DNA of 64,000 nt from JADGGV01 sp035715725 (GTDB lineage Bacteria > Gemmatimonadota > Gemmatimonadetes > Longimicrobiales > RSA9), in the NCBI GenBank assembly GCA_035715725.1, contig DASTKT010000205.1:4116-68115 (forward strand), given 5' to 3'. Numbering within the stretch: the stretch's first letter is position 1; each line of letters starts with the position of its first letter. Shown piece by piece: positions 52,805 through 62,093 of the stretch. The notes below the pieces were generated by a model. That model was not told where the DNA came from. It worked only from the letters and a program-made list of their open reading frames with translations, and searched no databases. The translations under genes were made by a program, and so were the position numbers.

Positions 52805-54076
52805 CTATTGTCGAAGGCCCGGGTTCGTGCCCCGCTCGAGATCCGGCAGCGGGATGCACGTCTGGGTGCCGTAGTTCGCGCCCGTCGGGAAGAGGTCGAG
52901 CTTCATCTGGTCCGCGTAGCGGCGCAGATCGCCCATGCGCTGCCCCTCCATGAAGAGCGTACGCGCCTTCTCCGAGACGACCGCGTCGCGGATCTCCTGC
53001 GCGGAAGCGGTCTTGTTCGGGTCGAAGACCTGCGTGATGCCGCGCGCCTGGCGAACGGCGTTGATGATGTCGCGGGCGGTGGCGCCACCGTCGATCTCGG
53101 CGATCAGGTACTGCGCCTCTTCCCAGCTCGCGAGCCGGATCGGCGAGGCCCGCGTCGCGTACTTGTTCGGCGTGAACAGCGGCACGTTGCCGTTGAACGT
53201 CGGCTTCCCCTGGTCCCGAACCGAGACGCGCGGGTCCGCGACACCGGTGTTGTCGATCGTCATCTTGCGGAACGGCACGCCGACGGTCAGGCGGGTGTTG
53301 CCCCACGTCATCGTGTAGAGGTCGTTCTCCTCGCGCGTGCTGTTGCCGGAGTACGACGCCAGGAACTCGAAGCCCTTCGGCACCTGCGCCGCGTCGGCGC
53401 GGGCACCGGCCTTGTCGCCCGCGTCGAGCCTGGCACGGGCGCGGCCGACCAACGCGGCATTCTTGATGGAGGATTCGACCCGCGCGGCGCCGATCGCGCG
53501 GGTGAAGTCCTCGATCGCCATGGCGTACACGTCCTTGGACTGGTACTCCGGCCCCTGCCCGTCGAAGGCGAGCGTGCAGAAGAGCTCCGCCAGGTAGAGG
53601 CGGGCGTAGCCCGAGTACAGGGAGACGCGGGCCAGCTCCTTCGAGCCCGGCCCGTCGGCGACGACGTCCGGGAACTTGTTCTCGAGCAGGTCCTTCTGCA
53701 CCGACCTCGTGCTGACCGCCGCCACCTGCAGCGGCGTGTAAAGGTCGGTCGCGACCGCGTCGTTGCTCGTGCGGACGATGCGCCGATCGACCTCGTCGCG
53801 GGACAGGAACGACTCGCCCCACTCCAACTCGTCCGTGAAGAGCGCGCCGTAGAGCACGGCCTCGTCGAAGGCGGCGATGAAGTCGCTCTGCGCGCCGACG
53901 TAGCGGGGCTTGAAGGACGCGGAGCCGCCGATCGAGCCGGCGCTGATCGTCTCCGGATTCGCATCCACCTCGAGCAGCTTCTCGCAGGCGGTCAGGAAGG
54001 GGAGCACGACCAGGATGCCGGTGAGGGCGGTGCCCGCGCGCCAGGCCCTGCCGATCCACCGAGGTTCGCTGGACAT
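52805..54076 (-). CDS. SusD/RagB-family outer-membrane lipoprotein, second pair
   Basis: The protein has 423 residues. I chose the ATG at 54076, which has GGAG six bases upstream. The lipobox is LTAC, then EKLLEVDANPETI. TPR-like helices include NAALVGRARARLDAGDKAGA, and the C terminus has VVSEKARTLFMEGQRMGDLRRY, the conserved SusD segment. It pairs with the SusC at 54138 and is followed after 7 bases by the ODP-like genes. Confidence 0.92.
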   Translation of the reverse strand: MSSEPRWIGRAWRAGTALTGILVVLPFLTACEKLLEVDANPETISAGSIGGSASFKPRYVGAQSDFIAAFDEAVLYGALFTDELEWGESFLSRDEVDRRIVRTSNDAVATDLYTPLQVAAVSTRSVQKDLLENKFPDVVADGPGSKELARVSLYSGYARLYLAELFCTLAFDGQGPEYQSKDVYAMAIEDFTRAIGAARVESSIKNAALVGRARARLDAGDKAGARADAAQVPKGFEFLASYSGNSTREENDLYTMTWGNTRLTVGVPFRKMTIDNTGVADPRVSVRDQGKPTFNGNVPLFTPNKYATRASPIRLASWEEAQYLIAEIDGGATARDIINAVRQARGITQVFDPNKTASAQEIRDAVVSEKARTLFMEGQRMGDLRRYADQMKLDLFPTGANYGTQTCIPLPDLERGTNPGLRQ

Positions 54077-54137
54077 ACCGTTCTCCATTGCCGTGAGCCG
54101 TGACCCGAGCGATCGCCGATCCCGCCCGGCGGTGGTC

Positions 54138-57100
54138 TCAGAACGTCAGCCGGATGCCGCCCCAGAACGTCCGCGACGGCGGGAACGAGCCCGCGAAGTT
54201 GTTGCTGATGAAGTCGTCACGGGCGCCGCGGACGTTCATCTCCGGGTCGAGCCCGGTGAAGTCGGTCCACGTCGCCAGGTTGCGACCGCCCACCGTGAGC
54301 ACGGCACTGGAGGCGCCGATCCGCCCCGCGAGCGAGCGGCCGAGCGTCTGCGAGAGCGTGATCTCGCGCAGCTTGATGAAGTCGCCCTTCTCGATGAAGG
54401 CGGCGAGCATGCTCTTCTCGATCATCGCCTGCTTTTCGGGGGAGAGCGTCTGCCGGAACGCGTACTGCCTGGAGTAGCTGCTGGCGTCCGGGCGGTCGAC
54501 GAAGGGCGTCCGGAACGCCTCCGTCACGTTCAGGATCTGGTGCCCCGCGGCACGGTCGAACAGCACGGTCAGCCGCGTGTTGCGGCGGAACGTGAACGTG
54601 TTGACCAGGCTCTGGTTGTTCGTCGGGAACGGCTGTCCCACGACCCGGCGGTTGCTGCCGTCGCCGAGGTTGCCGGGCGCGAGCTCGAAGGACGTGATCG
54701 TGCCGTCGGGCCCGCGCACGGCCTTCGCGACGACCTGGCTGATGTAGGCCCCGGGCGCGAAGCCCGTCTGGAACACCTGCGAGCCGGCCGCGCGGCTGCC
54801 GCCGTCGGCGCCCTGCGGGAAGACGATCGGCGCCGACAGCCCGAGGTCCGTGATGAGCGGGTGGACCGTCGAGGCGCGGAACTGCACGTCCCAGCCGAAG
54901 TTCTCCGACTGCACGAGCGCGCCGCCCACGTTCACCTCGATGCCGTTGCTCTTCATCGTCCCCAGGTTCGTGTACGCCAGCCCCGGGAAGCCGGTGGACG
55001 GCGGCACGGGCGTGGGCACGATCAGATCCTTCGTGTACGAGTCGAAGTACGTGAACGCGCCCTGCACCCGGTCCTGGAAGAGGCCGAAGTCGACGCCCGC
55101 CTCGATCTCACGGCTGCGCTCTGGACGTAGCAGGTCGTTGCCGGGCGCGAGCGCCGTCACGCCCGTCGCCAGCGAGCCGTCGAGGAGCACGGCCGCGCTC
55201 TGGAACGTGCGGTCCGCCTGGTACTGGCCCGGCGACTGGCTCGCCTTCCCGAAGGCGAAGCGCAGGCGGAGGTTGCTCACCGGCCGGACGTGCCAGAACG
55301 GCATCTCCGACAGCACGGCCGACGCGTTGAAGCTCGGCGACCAGATCGCGCTCGCCCGGCCGCCCAGCGAGCTGTTGTCGTCGACACGGATGGCGCCGGT
55401 CCCGAACAGGTAGTTCCTGTAGCCGAAGCGCTGCTGCGCGAAGGCGCCCAGCTCCACGTTCTCCAGCAGCGACGAGGCGCCGCGGCTCGTCTGCGCGGCG
55501 CTGCAGGCGCGGACCGCATCGCTCGGGAAATCCTGGCCCGTGCACGTGACCGTCTCGCGGTGCGTGCCGAAGTACTGCGCCCCGGCCGAGGACGTGCTCG
55601 AGAGCGCGGGGCCGAGGTTCGTCGCATAGGTCGCTCGCGCATCCGCCGTGATGATCCGGTTGTCGGAGCGCGAATCGGCGATCCTTCCGAGCGAGGAGGC
55701 GCCGAACGGCAGCGTGATGTCGAAGGGCGTCAGGTCCCAGACGCGGGCGTTCGTCTCGTCCACCCCCGCAGTGAAGGAGGTGGTCAGCTTCTCCTTCAGG
55801 CGCCACGCCAGCGAGCCACTCGTGGTGAAGCGGGACAGCGACTCCCCCTGGTCGACCGACAGGATCTTGTCGAACGTCGTGCCGAAGTTGCCGTTCCGCC
55901 CCTTGCACGTCCCGGTGGTCCCGTCCGGCACGCCCCGCAGCGCGTCGGCCAGGCAGATCCCCTTGCCGGGACCCGATACGGGATCGGTGCCGTAGGACGA
56001 GATCGGCGCGCCCAGCATCCCGCCCACGCCGATACCGCTCCCCGTGCTGTTGTCGTCCGGGAACGTCCGCTTGGAGTTGATGTAGCCCATGCTGACGCTG
56101 AGGTCGACGTTCGGCGCGGGGTGCACCAGCCCGTTGCCCCGCCAGTTCAGCCGCTGGAGGTCGTTGGTCGGGATCGTTCCCTGGTCCTTCGCGTACTCCA
56201 GCGACGTGTAGTAGAGAACCTTCTCGGAGCCGCCGCTGTAGCTCAGGTCCTGGCTCATCGTCCGGCCGGCGCGGAACGGCCGGCTGTCCGGATCCTTCAG
56301 CGGGTTGTCGAGCACGAAGATGTGGCCGTTGGCCGGGTTCTGTGTCTTGCGGAACTGCGCGATCCGCGGGTCGTTCAGCTCGGTGATGTGGTAGAACGGC
56401 GTGACGTCCATGTACGTGTCCGGGAAGTCCGCCGGGTTCTCCGCCACGCCGACGCGCGTCTGCAGGCTGAACTGGTTCTGCCCGGCCTTCCCGCGCTTCG
56501 TCGTGATCACCAGCACGCCGGGCGCGGCCTCGCTTCCGTACAGCGCGGTGGCCGACGGCCCCTTGATCACCTGAATGTCCTCGATCTCGTCCGGGTTGAT
56601 GTCGTCGAAGCGCGAGCCCGTCTGGCCGCCGGTGGAGATCGGCCCCAGGTCGGTGCTGTTCGTGACCCGCACGCCATCGATGATGAGCAGTGGATTGTTG
56701 TCCTGCGTCAGGCTGCGCGCGCCGCGGATGCGGATCCGGGAGCCGGCGCCGGCCATCCCCGAGGCGGGCGAGATCTCGACGCTGTTGACGCGGGCGTTCA
56801 GCAGGTCCGAGAAGCTCGTCACCGATGCGTTGGCCAGCTCCCGCGAGACCGGGATGCTGCCGATATCGGTGCCGACCTCCTTGCGCCGGACCGCGCCCGC
56901 CTCGACGGAGGCGACGACCTCCTCCAGCTCGATGGCCGTGGCGGCGAGCGCGAAGTCCGCGACCGCCGTGCCGCCATCCACGACCGCCACCGCCCTCTCA
57001 GCCCGGCGGTAGCCGATCAGGTCGACCCGGAGCGTGACGCTGCCCGCCGCGACGTTCGTCAGCACGTACCGGCCGTCCGCGTCCGCCAGTGCCCCGATGC

Positions 57101-57626
57101 CCGTTCCGGGGATGGAGAGCTGGGCTCCGGGGAGCGGAGCGCGCGTCGCCGCGTCGACGACGCGGCCGGTGATCGTGCCGACGGGGGCGCTCTCGATCTC
57201 CGCGGCGCCGGCCTGCGGAGGGGCCCCATCCTCCGTGCGCGGCGGCGCCGGCCGGCTGGACTGCACCGGTCCGATGACGACCTGTTCCTTCTCGAGCGTG
57301 TAGTGGAAGCCGGTGCCGTCGAGCAGCGACTCGAGCGCCTGCCGCACGGTCGAGCGCTCGCAGGCGCAGCTCACGCGGATGCGCGGCAGCAGGCTGGGGC
57401 TATAGATCAGGGCGACGTCCGCGGCGCGCGCCAGCCGCCCGAGGGCGTCGGAGAGGAACGCGTCGGCCACGTGCAGCCGGGCGGGTGCGTCGAGCGGCTG
57501 ACCCGCGGACGTGAACCGGATGCGTTCGTCGACGGCCGATGCGAACGTCGCGGTCTGCGCGCCGACCGGTGATGCCAGGGCCAGCGCGACCAGCATGGCG
57601 CCGGCGTGGGGGCTTCCGCGGAACAT
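54138..57626 (-). CDS. SusC-family transporter with STN signalling domain
   Basis: The protein has 1162 residues. After the signal peptide, an STN domain (about 40-120: HVADAFLSDALGRLARAADV, RQALESLLDGTGFHYTL) is followed by CarboxypepD_reg (GRVVDAATRAPLPGAQLSI), the plug with NPLLIIDGVRVTNS and IQVIKGPSATALYGSEAAPG, and the barrel. STN domains contact a FecR-type anti-sigma factor, which is encoded 44 bases upstream. GGGAGG lies just before the ATG. Confidence 0.94.
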   Translation of the reverse strand: MFRGSPHAGAMLVALALASPVGAQTATFASAVDERIRFTSAGQPLDAPARLHVADAFLSDALGRLARAADVALIYSPSLLPRIRVSCACERSTVRQALESLLDGTGFHYTLEKEQVVIGPVQSSRPAPPRTEDGAPPQAGAAEIESAPVGTITGRVVDAATRAPLPGAQLSIPGTGIGALADADGRYVLTNVAAGSVTLRVDLIGYRRAERAVAVVDGGTAVADFALAATAIELEEVVASVEAGAVRRKEVGTDIGSIPVSRELANASVTSFSDLLNARVNSVEISPASGMAGAGSRIRIRGARSLTQDNNPLLIIDGVRVTNSTDLGPISTGGQTGSRFDDINPDEIEDIQVIKGPSATALYGSEAAPGVLVITTKRGKAGQNQFSLQTRVGVAENPADFPDTYMDVTPFYHITELNDPRIAQFRKTQNPANGHIFVLDNPLKDPDSRPFRAGRTMSQDLSYSGGSEKVLYYTSLEYAKDQGTIPTNDLQRLNWRGNGLVHPAPNVDLSVSMGYINSKRTFPDDNSTGSGIGVGGMLGAPISSYGTDPVSGPGKGICLADALRGVPDGTTGTCKGRNGNFGTTFDKILSVDQGESLSRFTTSGSLAWRLKEKLTTSFTAGVDETNARVWDLTPFDITLPFGASSLGRIADSRSDNRIITADARATYATNLGPALSSTSSAGAQYFGTHRETVTCTGQDFPSDAVRACSAAQTSRGASSLLENVELGAFAQQRFGYRNYLFGTGAIRVDDNSSLGGRASAIWSPSFNASAVLSEMPFWHVRPVSNLRLRFAFGKASQSPGQYQADRTFQSAAVLLDGSLATGVTALAPGNDLLRPERSREIEAGVDFGLFQDRVQGAFTYFDSYTKDLIVPTPVPPSTGFPGLAYTNLGTMKSNGIEVNVGGALVQSENFGWDVQFRASTVHPLITDLGLSAPIVFPQGADGGSRAAGSQVFQTGFAPGAYISQVVAKAVRGPDGTITSFELAPGNLGDGSNRRVVGQPFPTNNQSLVNTFTFRRNTRLTVLFDRAAGHQILNVTEAFRTPFVDRPDASSYSRQYAFRQTLSPEKQAMIEKSMLAAFIEKGDFIKLREITLSQTLGRSLAGRIGASSAVLTVGGRNLATWTDFTGLDPEMNVRGARDDFISNNFAGSFPPSRTFWGGIRLTF

Positions 57627-57670
57627 GGCACCTCCCAGCGAACGGGTGAGGCGGCGGAACTGTCGGGCGG

Positions 57671-58669
57671 TTACATCGTTTCCGGGTGCGGGTTCGGCGC
57701 GAGCACGGCTCCGCCGCGATTTATCGAGCAGCGGAGGTCGGCGGCCTGGCAGACCAGGCGTACGATCTCCTCGAAGGTCTCGTTCGTGAACGCTGCGGTG
57801 ACGGTGCGCTGGGCAATGGCGCTGTCGCGGAGGTCGATGTCGACGTGGTAGCGCCGCTCGAGCTCCGCGACGACGCGGGACAGCGGGGTGTTCTGGAAAA
57901 CCAGCGACGAGTCCATCCAGCGGAGGAGGGCGTCGACGTCCGCGACCTTCGCGACCGTGGGCATACTCGCGCCGTGCACGCGGCTCACCTCGCCGCTACC
58001 GACCTCGACGCGCCGGCCGCTCGCGGAGAGCGCCACGCGTCCCTCGACCACGACGAGCTGCAGATCCTTCCCCTCGACGCCCAGGTCGAAGCGGGTGCCG
58101 AGTACCGCGACTTCGCCCATGCTCGTGCGGATCGTGAAGGGCCGATCCTCGAGGTGCGCCACGCCGAAGAAGGCGCGCCCGTCGAGCCAGACCCGGCGCT
58201 CGCCGCGCCGGCCGATGATGCGTAGGCGGCTGTTCGGAGCCAGCCGCACGATGGTCCCGTCCCCGAGCCGGACCGTGGCCACCTGCGCGGCGTCCGTGCG
58301 GTATTCGGCGCGGCCGAACTCCGGGTCGCGCTCCTCCAGCATGCGACCGAGGCCGGCACCGAGGACCACGAGAGCCGCCGCGGCCGCACCCCGAAGCCCC
58401 CAGCGCACCGCGCGGCGAGCCGGGCCTCGACCGGCGACCGCGGACGCTCTCCGGCGCCGCGCGAGTAGATCCGCGGCGCTCGGCACTGACCCGGGGTCGG
58501 CGTCGGCCGCGGGCATCGTCGCCGCCCAGACCGTCTGGAGCGCGCGCGCATGCCCTTCGTGCGCCGGAGACGCCTGCTCCCAGGCCGCCAGCGCATCCCG
58601 CTCGTCCTGGGTAGCGCGCCCCTGCAGTCGCTTGATGGCGAGCTCTTCGGCCTGCTGGTCGTCGATCAC
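57671..58669 (-). CDS. FecR-family anti-sigma factor
   Basis: The protein has 332 residues, with a GTG start. The N-terminal DUF4880-like segment (EELAIKRLQGRATQDERDALAAW) is cytoplasmic. One membrane helix lies near 92-108. The FecR domain follows (VRLGDGTIVRLAPNSRLRI, VWLDGRAFFGVAH, VAVLGTRFDLGVEG), then a DUF4974-like end (NTPLSRVVAELERRYHVDIDL). It would hold the ECF sigma factor until the STN domain of the SusC signals. Confidence 0.93.
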   Translation of the reverse strand: MIDDQQAEELAIKRLQGRATQDERDALAAWEQASPAHEGHARALQTVWAATMPAADADPGSVPSAADLLARRRRASAVAGRGPARRAVRWGLRGAAAAALVVLGAGLGRMLEERDPEFGRAEYRTDAAQVATVRLGDGTIVRLAPNSRLRIIGRRGERRVWLDGRAFFGVAHLEDRPFTIRTSMGEVAVLGTRFDLGVEGKDLQLVVVEGRVALSASGRRVEVGSGEVSRVHGASMPTVAKVADVDALLRWMDSSLVFQNTPLSRVVAELERRYHVDIDLRDSAIAQRTVTAAFTNETFEEIVRLVCQAADLRCSINRGGAVLAPNPHPETM

Positions 58670-58773
58670 GGTCCTCGGGGGAAAAACGGTGTCCGCTGGC
58701 TACCGGGCGGCAGCCGTTCGACCCGATACACGCGAGGCGGGGGATTTCTACTATCGGGGGGAAAACGGGCGGG

Positions 58774-59301
58774 TCAGTCAGCCTCGGCGGAGCGGCCGAC
58801 GGCGGCCGACAACGCCCGCCGCAGCTCGGCCAGTGCCGCGCTCATCTGGTTCGCGACGGTCTGCGCCGAGATGCCGAGGACCTCGGCAATCTCGCGGTAG
58901 ACGAGACCGTCGACCCGGGCGAGGAGGAAGATCTCCCGGCGCCGCGGCGGCAGCGCCTCGATCGCGCGCTCCAGGCACTCGCCGAGCTCGCGGTCCTGGA
59001 GGGTCTGCCACGGCGAGGGGGCCTCGTCCACCGGCGCCACGATCCGCCACTCCCGCCGGACTCGCTCCCGGCGCCGCTCGTTCAGCGCGCGGTTTCGCGT
59101 GGCCCGGTAGAGGAGCCCGGCCAGGGAGCCGGCCCGCCATTCCAGGCGCCGGTCCCACACCGCGATGAACGACTCCTGGACGACGTCCTCGGCCGCGTCG
59201 CGGCTCTCCACGAAGCCACGGGCGTAGCGGACCAGCGGCCGCCAGTACGCAGCCAGGAGCGCATCGAGCGCTGCGGGATCGTCGCGCCGCGCGCGATCCA
59301 C
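58774..59301 (-). CDS. ECF sigma-70 factor, FecI-like
   Basis: The protein has 175 residues with a GTG start. Sigma region 2 (AAYWRPLVRYARGFVESRDAAEDVVQESF) and region 4 (RAIEALPPRRREIFLLARVDGLVYREIAEVLGISAQTVANQM) are clear. It recruits RNA polymerase to the locus promoter when released from FecR. No other sigma gene lies in the window. Confidence 0.94.
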   Translation of the reverse strand: MDRARRDDPAALDALLAAYWRPLVRYARGFVESRDAAEDVVQESFIAVWDRRLEWRAGSLAGLLYRATRNRALNERRRERVRREWRIVAPVDEAPSPWQTLQDRELGECLERAIEALPPRRREIFLLARVDGLVYREIAEVLGISAQTVANQMSAALAELRRALSAAVGRSAEAD

Positions 59302-59618
59302 GACCGCGCGCTCCCATTCCGGAGTGCCGGGTCCGGCCGATTCCGGTGGCGACGCCCCGCCGTCCGCGGCGGCTGCCGTGGCGGAGAGGGGACGCTCCGA
59401 GACGTCGGCTGGATTCGTGGGGCCGGGGCCAGAACGCGCCAGGGCGGACTCTCCAGGGTGTGAGACGATCGGGCCCGGGGTTGCGCGCGCCCGCCCGCCG
59501 GGCCGCGACCCGGCGGAAGCCCTGAACTTCTGCGAGAATCGAAGGGGTGGTTGTGTAAACTATACCCGCCGCCGAGGACCGCATCAAGGAGGCCGCCCGT
59601 GCGCCGCCGCCCCGCCCC
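59302..59618. other. leader region of the sigma gene
   Basis: These 317 bases upstream of the sigma gene hold the promoter at 59559-59587 and a roughly 250-base leader. No protein frame and no T-tract terminator are visible. Confidence 0.5.
59559..59587 (-). promoter_or_regulatory. sigma-70-type promoter of the sigma/FecR/SusCD operon
   Basis: On the minus strand TTGATG (59587-59582) and TATAGT (59564-59559) are separated by 17 bases. Transcription would start near 59551 and read into the sigma gene after a 250-base leader. Confidence 0.6.
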
Positions 59619-61982
59619 TCAAAACCGGTAGCTCCGCATGACCACCGTCAAATCCCCGTTCTGGAACGGGACGAGCCCCGGCGGCCGGGGCGGGACCGGC
59701 GTTCCGCCCGGCGCCGGCAGCCCCGCCGACTCGTCCATCACGTCGAGCCATCCCGGCCCGGTCCCCGCCAGGCCGAGCCGCAGCTCGAAGCCGCCGGGCG
59801 GGGGGTTCACGTAGGTGAGCGACCAGCCGCGGCGCGCGCTGCCGCCGAGAGGACGCCCGGCGACGGACGCGTCGCGCACGACCACGCCGGCCACGCGCAC
59901 CACCACCGCGCCGGCGCGCCGCGCGGACGCGATCCGGACGCGCACCACGCGCCCGGGCGGCGCCGCCGAGTCGGCGACGAGCGTCGCCGTCGGGGCGGCG
60001 AGCGGGAGCACCGGCGCGGGCGCGGCGTAGAGCTGGCCGGCGCGGGACCAGGCGCCGAGCACCCAGTCGGTGCGCAGGACGGCGGGGAGGCGCGCCCTCA
60101 CGGCCGGCGCCCCGAGCACGCGGCGCACCCACGGGTCGAGGCCGCCGGTGGCGCCGGCGAGCCATTCCGCGCGGCCGGCGTCGGCATCGAGGACATAGTG
60201 CGCCAGGCTCGGGCGGGGCGTGTCCGGCCCGAAGCGCACCGTGCTCGCGCCCCACGCCAGCAGCAGCCCGGCGGCGAGGAAGGCGACGCCGGGGATGCGC
60301 CACGCCCTCGTCGCCTGGAGCGTCTCGAGCTGGAACGGGAGGAGCGCGAGGACGAGCGCGACGAGGAGCGCCACCGCGACCGCTCCCGGCGGCTGCAGCG
60401 TCAGGCCGACGAAGAGGAGGTAGGCCATGGGCGCCACGGCCAGGATCGCCGTGGCGGCGGCGATCCAGGCGGCGGCCGGCGCGGCGGCGCGGAGCCTCCG
60501 TCCGGGCGCGGACCGCGCATCGGGGCCACCCGCGGCGACGTGCAGCAGCAGCGCGAGCGCGGCGGCGATGCCGGGCCAGACGAAGAGGTAGGTGCCGGCT
60601 GGCAGCCGGGCGGCGCACAGCGCCGCGAGCGCGAGCCAGGGGATCAGCCCGCCGGCGAGGAGCGCGGGCGGCGCCGCCCAGCGGCGGAAGAGCGTGCGCA
60701 CGGCCAGGAACACGCCGGCCGCGAGGCTCGCGAGCGCGGCGAGGTAGATGGCGCTCAGGAACGGCTGGCCGCCATTCTCGAGGCCGCGGTGGAAGCGGAG
60801 CACGCCGAGCCAGACGAGGAGCGTGACGAGCGCGGCGAGCGCGACGCCGAGGAGGCCGGCCAGCGCGCCGAGCGCCAGTCCGCGCACGGTGAGCCGCCGG
60901 CGCGCCAGCCCGACGCCGAGCGCGCCGACCCAGAGGAGACCGAACAGTCCGACGAGCGTCGTGGTCCAGGCCAGCGGGTAGACGGCCAGGCCGAGCGCCG
61001 GGATGCTGAAGAAGGCGACGTCGCCGGCGCGGGGGAGCGGCAGCGCGGCGTCCCCGAGGCGCCGGACGAGCGCGAGCGCCGCGTCGCCGTGGTCCTGGAG
61101 GCTGCCGGCGTCGAGGTGCGCGGCGTCGTCGAGCGGCGTGTGGTAGCGGTCGGGGTGCGCGATGAAGCCGAAGTTCAGCCCCTGCAGCCCGAAGCGGCGG
61201 AGCACCGAGAAGTCGGTGTCGTTCGGGAGGAGCCGGTAGACGGCGTACATGAACGAGGACGCGGCCGGGTGCGGCGCGGCCTCGGCGAAGAAGCGGACGA
61301 CGGCGGCGTTCCCCTCGTTCGTCTCGAACATGAGCGAGCGGCCGCCGGTGCCGCGCGCCTCCATGTTGACGACGACGCCGACCTCGCGCGCCCATGGATG
61401 CCGGACGAACGCCTCCGCGCCGAGCAGCCCCGCCTCCTCCCCGTCCGTCAGCAACGCGATCACGTCGTTGCGGAGCCGGGGTCCGGCGCGGAGCGCGCGC
61501 AGGGTCTCCAGCACCGCGGCGACGCCGGCGCCGTCGTCCCCGGCGGCCGGCCCGGCCGCGACGCCGTCGTAGTGCGCCATGAGGAGCACGGCCTTGCCGC
61601 CCGGGCGGGTGCCGGGGAGGCGGGCCAGGATGTTCGTCACGTCGCCGGCCACGCGGTAGCGCCCGGACACGGCCGTCGTGGCCTGCAGCTCGGGATCGAG
61701 CCCGAGCTGCCGCAGCCGGGCGACGAGGTGGCGCCGCGCCCGCGCGTTCGCCGCGCTCCCGGTGGGGCGCGGCGCGCCGGCGATGGCGCGCACGTCGCGC
61801 ATGGCGCGGCCGGCGGAGAAGCGGTCCGGCGGCGCGCCGGCCGGGAGCGGCCGCGGCGGCACGGCCGCGCCCCACAGCGCCGCAGCGACGAGCGCCGCGA
61901 GCGCCAGCGCCGTGAGCGCGGCGCCGCGCCGCGCGGGCGCCGGCCGCGCGCCCACGTCCTCGTTCGCCCCGAGGTCCGGCAT
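59619..61982 (-). CDS. M28-family zinc peptidase with multi-pass membrane C terminus
   Basis: The protein has 787 residues. After one N-terminal helix, the M28 metal-binding order appears: AHYDGVAAG...GDDGAG, LLTDGEEAGLLGAEAF and NMEARGTGG, with late HPDRYHTPLDD. From about residue 330 there are eight or nine hydrophobic helices, then a C-terminal lumenal domain, as in ERMP1/FXNA-type peptidases. The peptidase domain faces outside the cytoplasm. Confidence 0.9.
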   Translation of the reverse strand: MPDLGANEDVGARPAPARRGAALTALALAALVAAALWGAAVPPRPLPAGAPPDRFSAGRAMRDVRAIAGAPRPTGSAANARARRHLVARLRQLGLDPELQATTAVSGRYRVAGDVTNILARLPGTRPGGKAVLLMAHYDGVAAGPAAGDDGAGVAAVLETLRALRAGPRLRNDVIALLTDGEEAGLLGAEAFVRHPWAREVGVVVNMEARGTGGRSLMFETNEGNAAVVRFFAEAAPHPAASSFMYAVYRLLPNDTDFSVLRRFGLQGLNFGFIAHPDRYHTPLDDAAHLDAGSLQDHGDAALALVRRLGDAALPLPRAGDVAFFSIPALGLAVYPLAWTTTLVGLFGLLWVGALGVGLARRRLTVRGLALGALAGLLGVALAALVTLLVWLGVLRFHRGLENGGQPFLSAIYLAALASLAAGVFLAVRTLFRRWAAPPALLAGGLIPWLALAALCAARLPAGTYLFVWPGIAAALALLLHVAAGGPDARSAPGRRLRAAAPAAAWIAAATAILAVAPMAYLLFVGLTLQPPGAVAVALLVALVLALLPFQLETLQATRAWRIPGVAFLAAGLLLAWGASTVRFGPDTPRPSLAHYVLDADAGRAEWLAGATGGLDPWVRRVLGAPAVRARLPAVLRTDWVLGAWSRAGQLYAAPAPVLPLAAPTATLVADSAAPPGRVVRVRIASARRAGAVVVRVAGVVVRDASVAGRPLGGSARRGWSLTYVNPPPGGFELRLGLAGTGPGWLDVMDESAGLPAPGGTPVPPRPPGLVPFQNGDLTVVMRSYRF

Positions 61983-62093
61983 CGTCTCGCTCCTTCCCGG
62001 CGCACGCGCCGGCGGCTAGCTTTCCCCGGCCGGCGCGTGCCGCCCGTGCGGCGCGCCGGCGCCCGGCCACACCGCACCGACCCTCGCACACGC

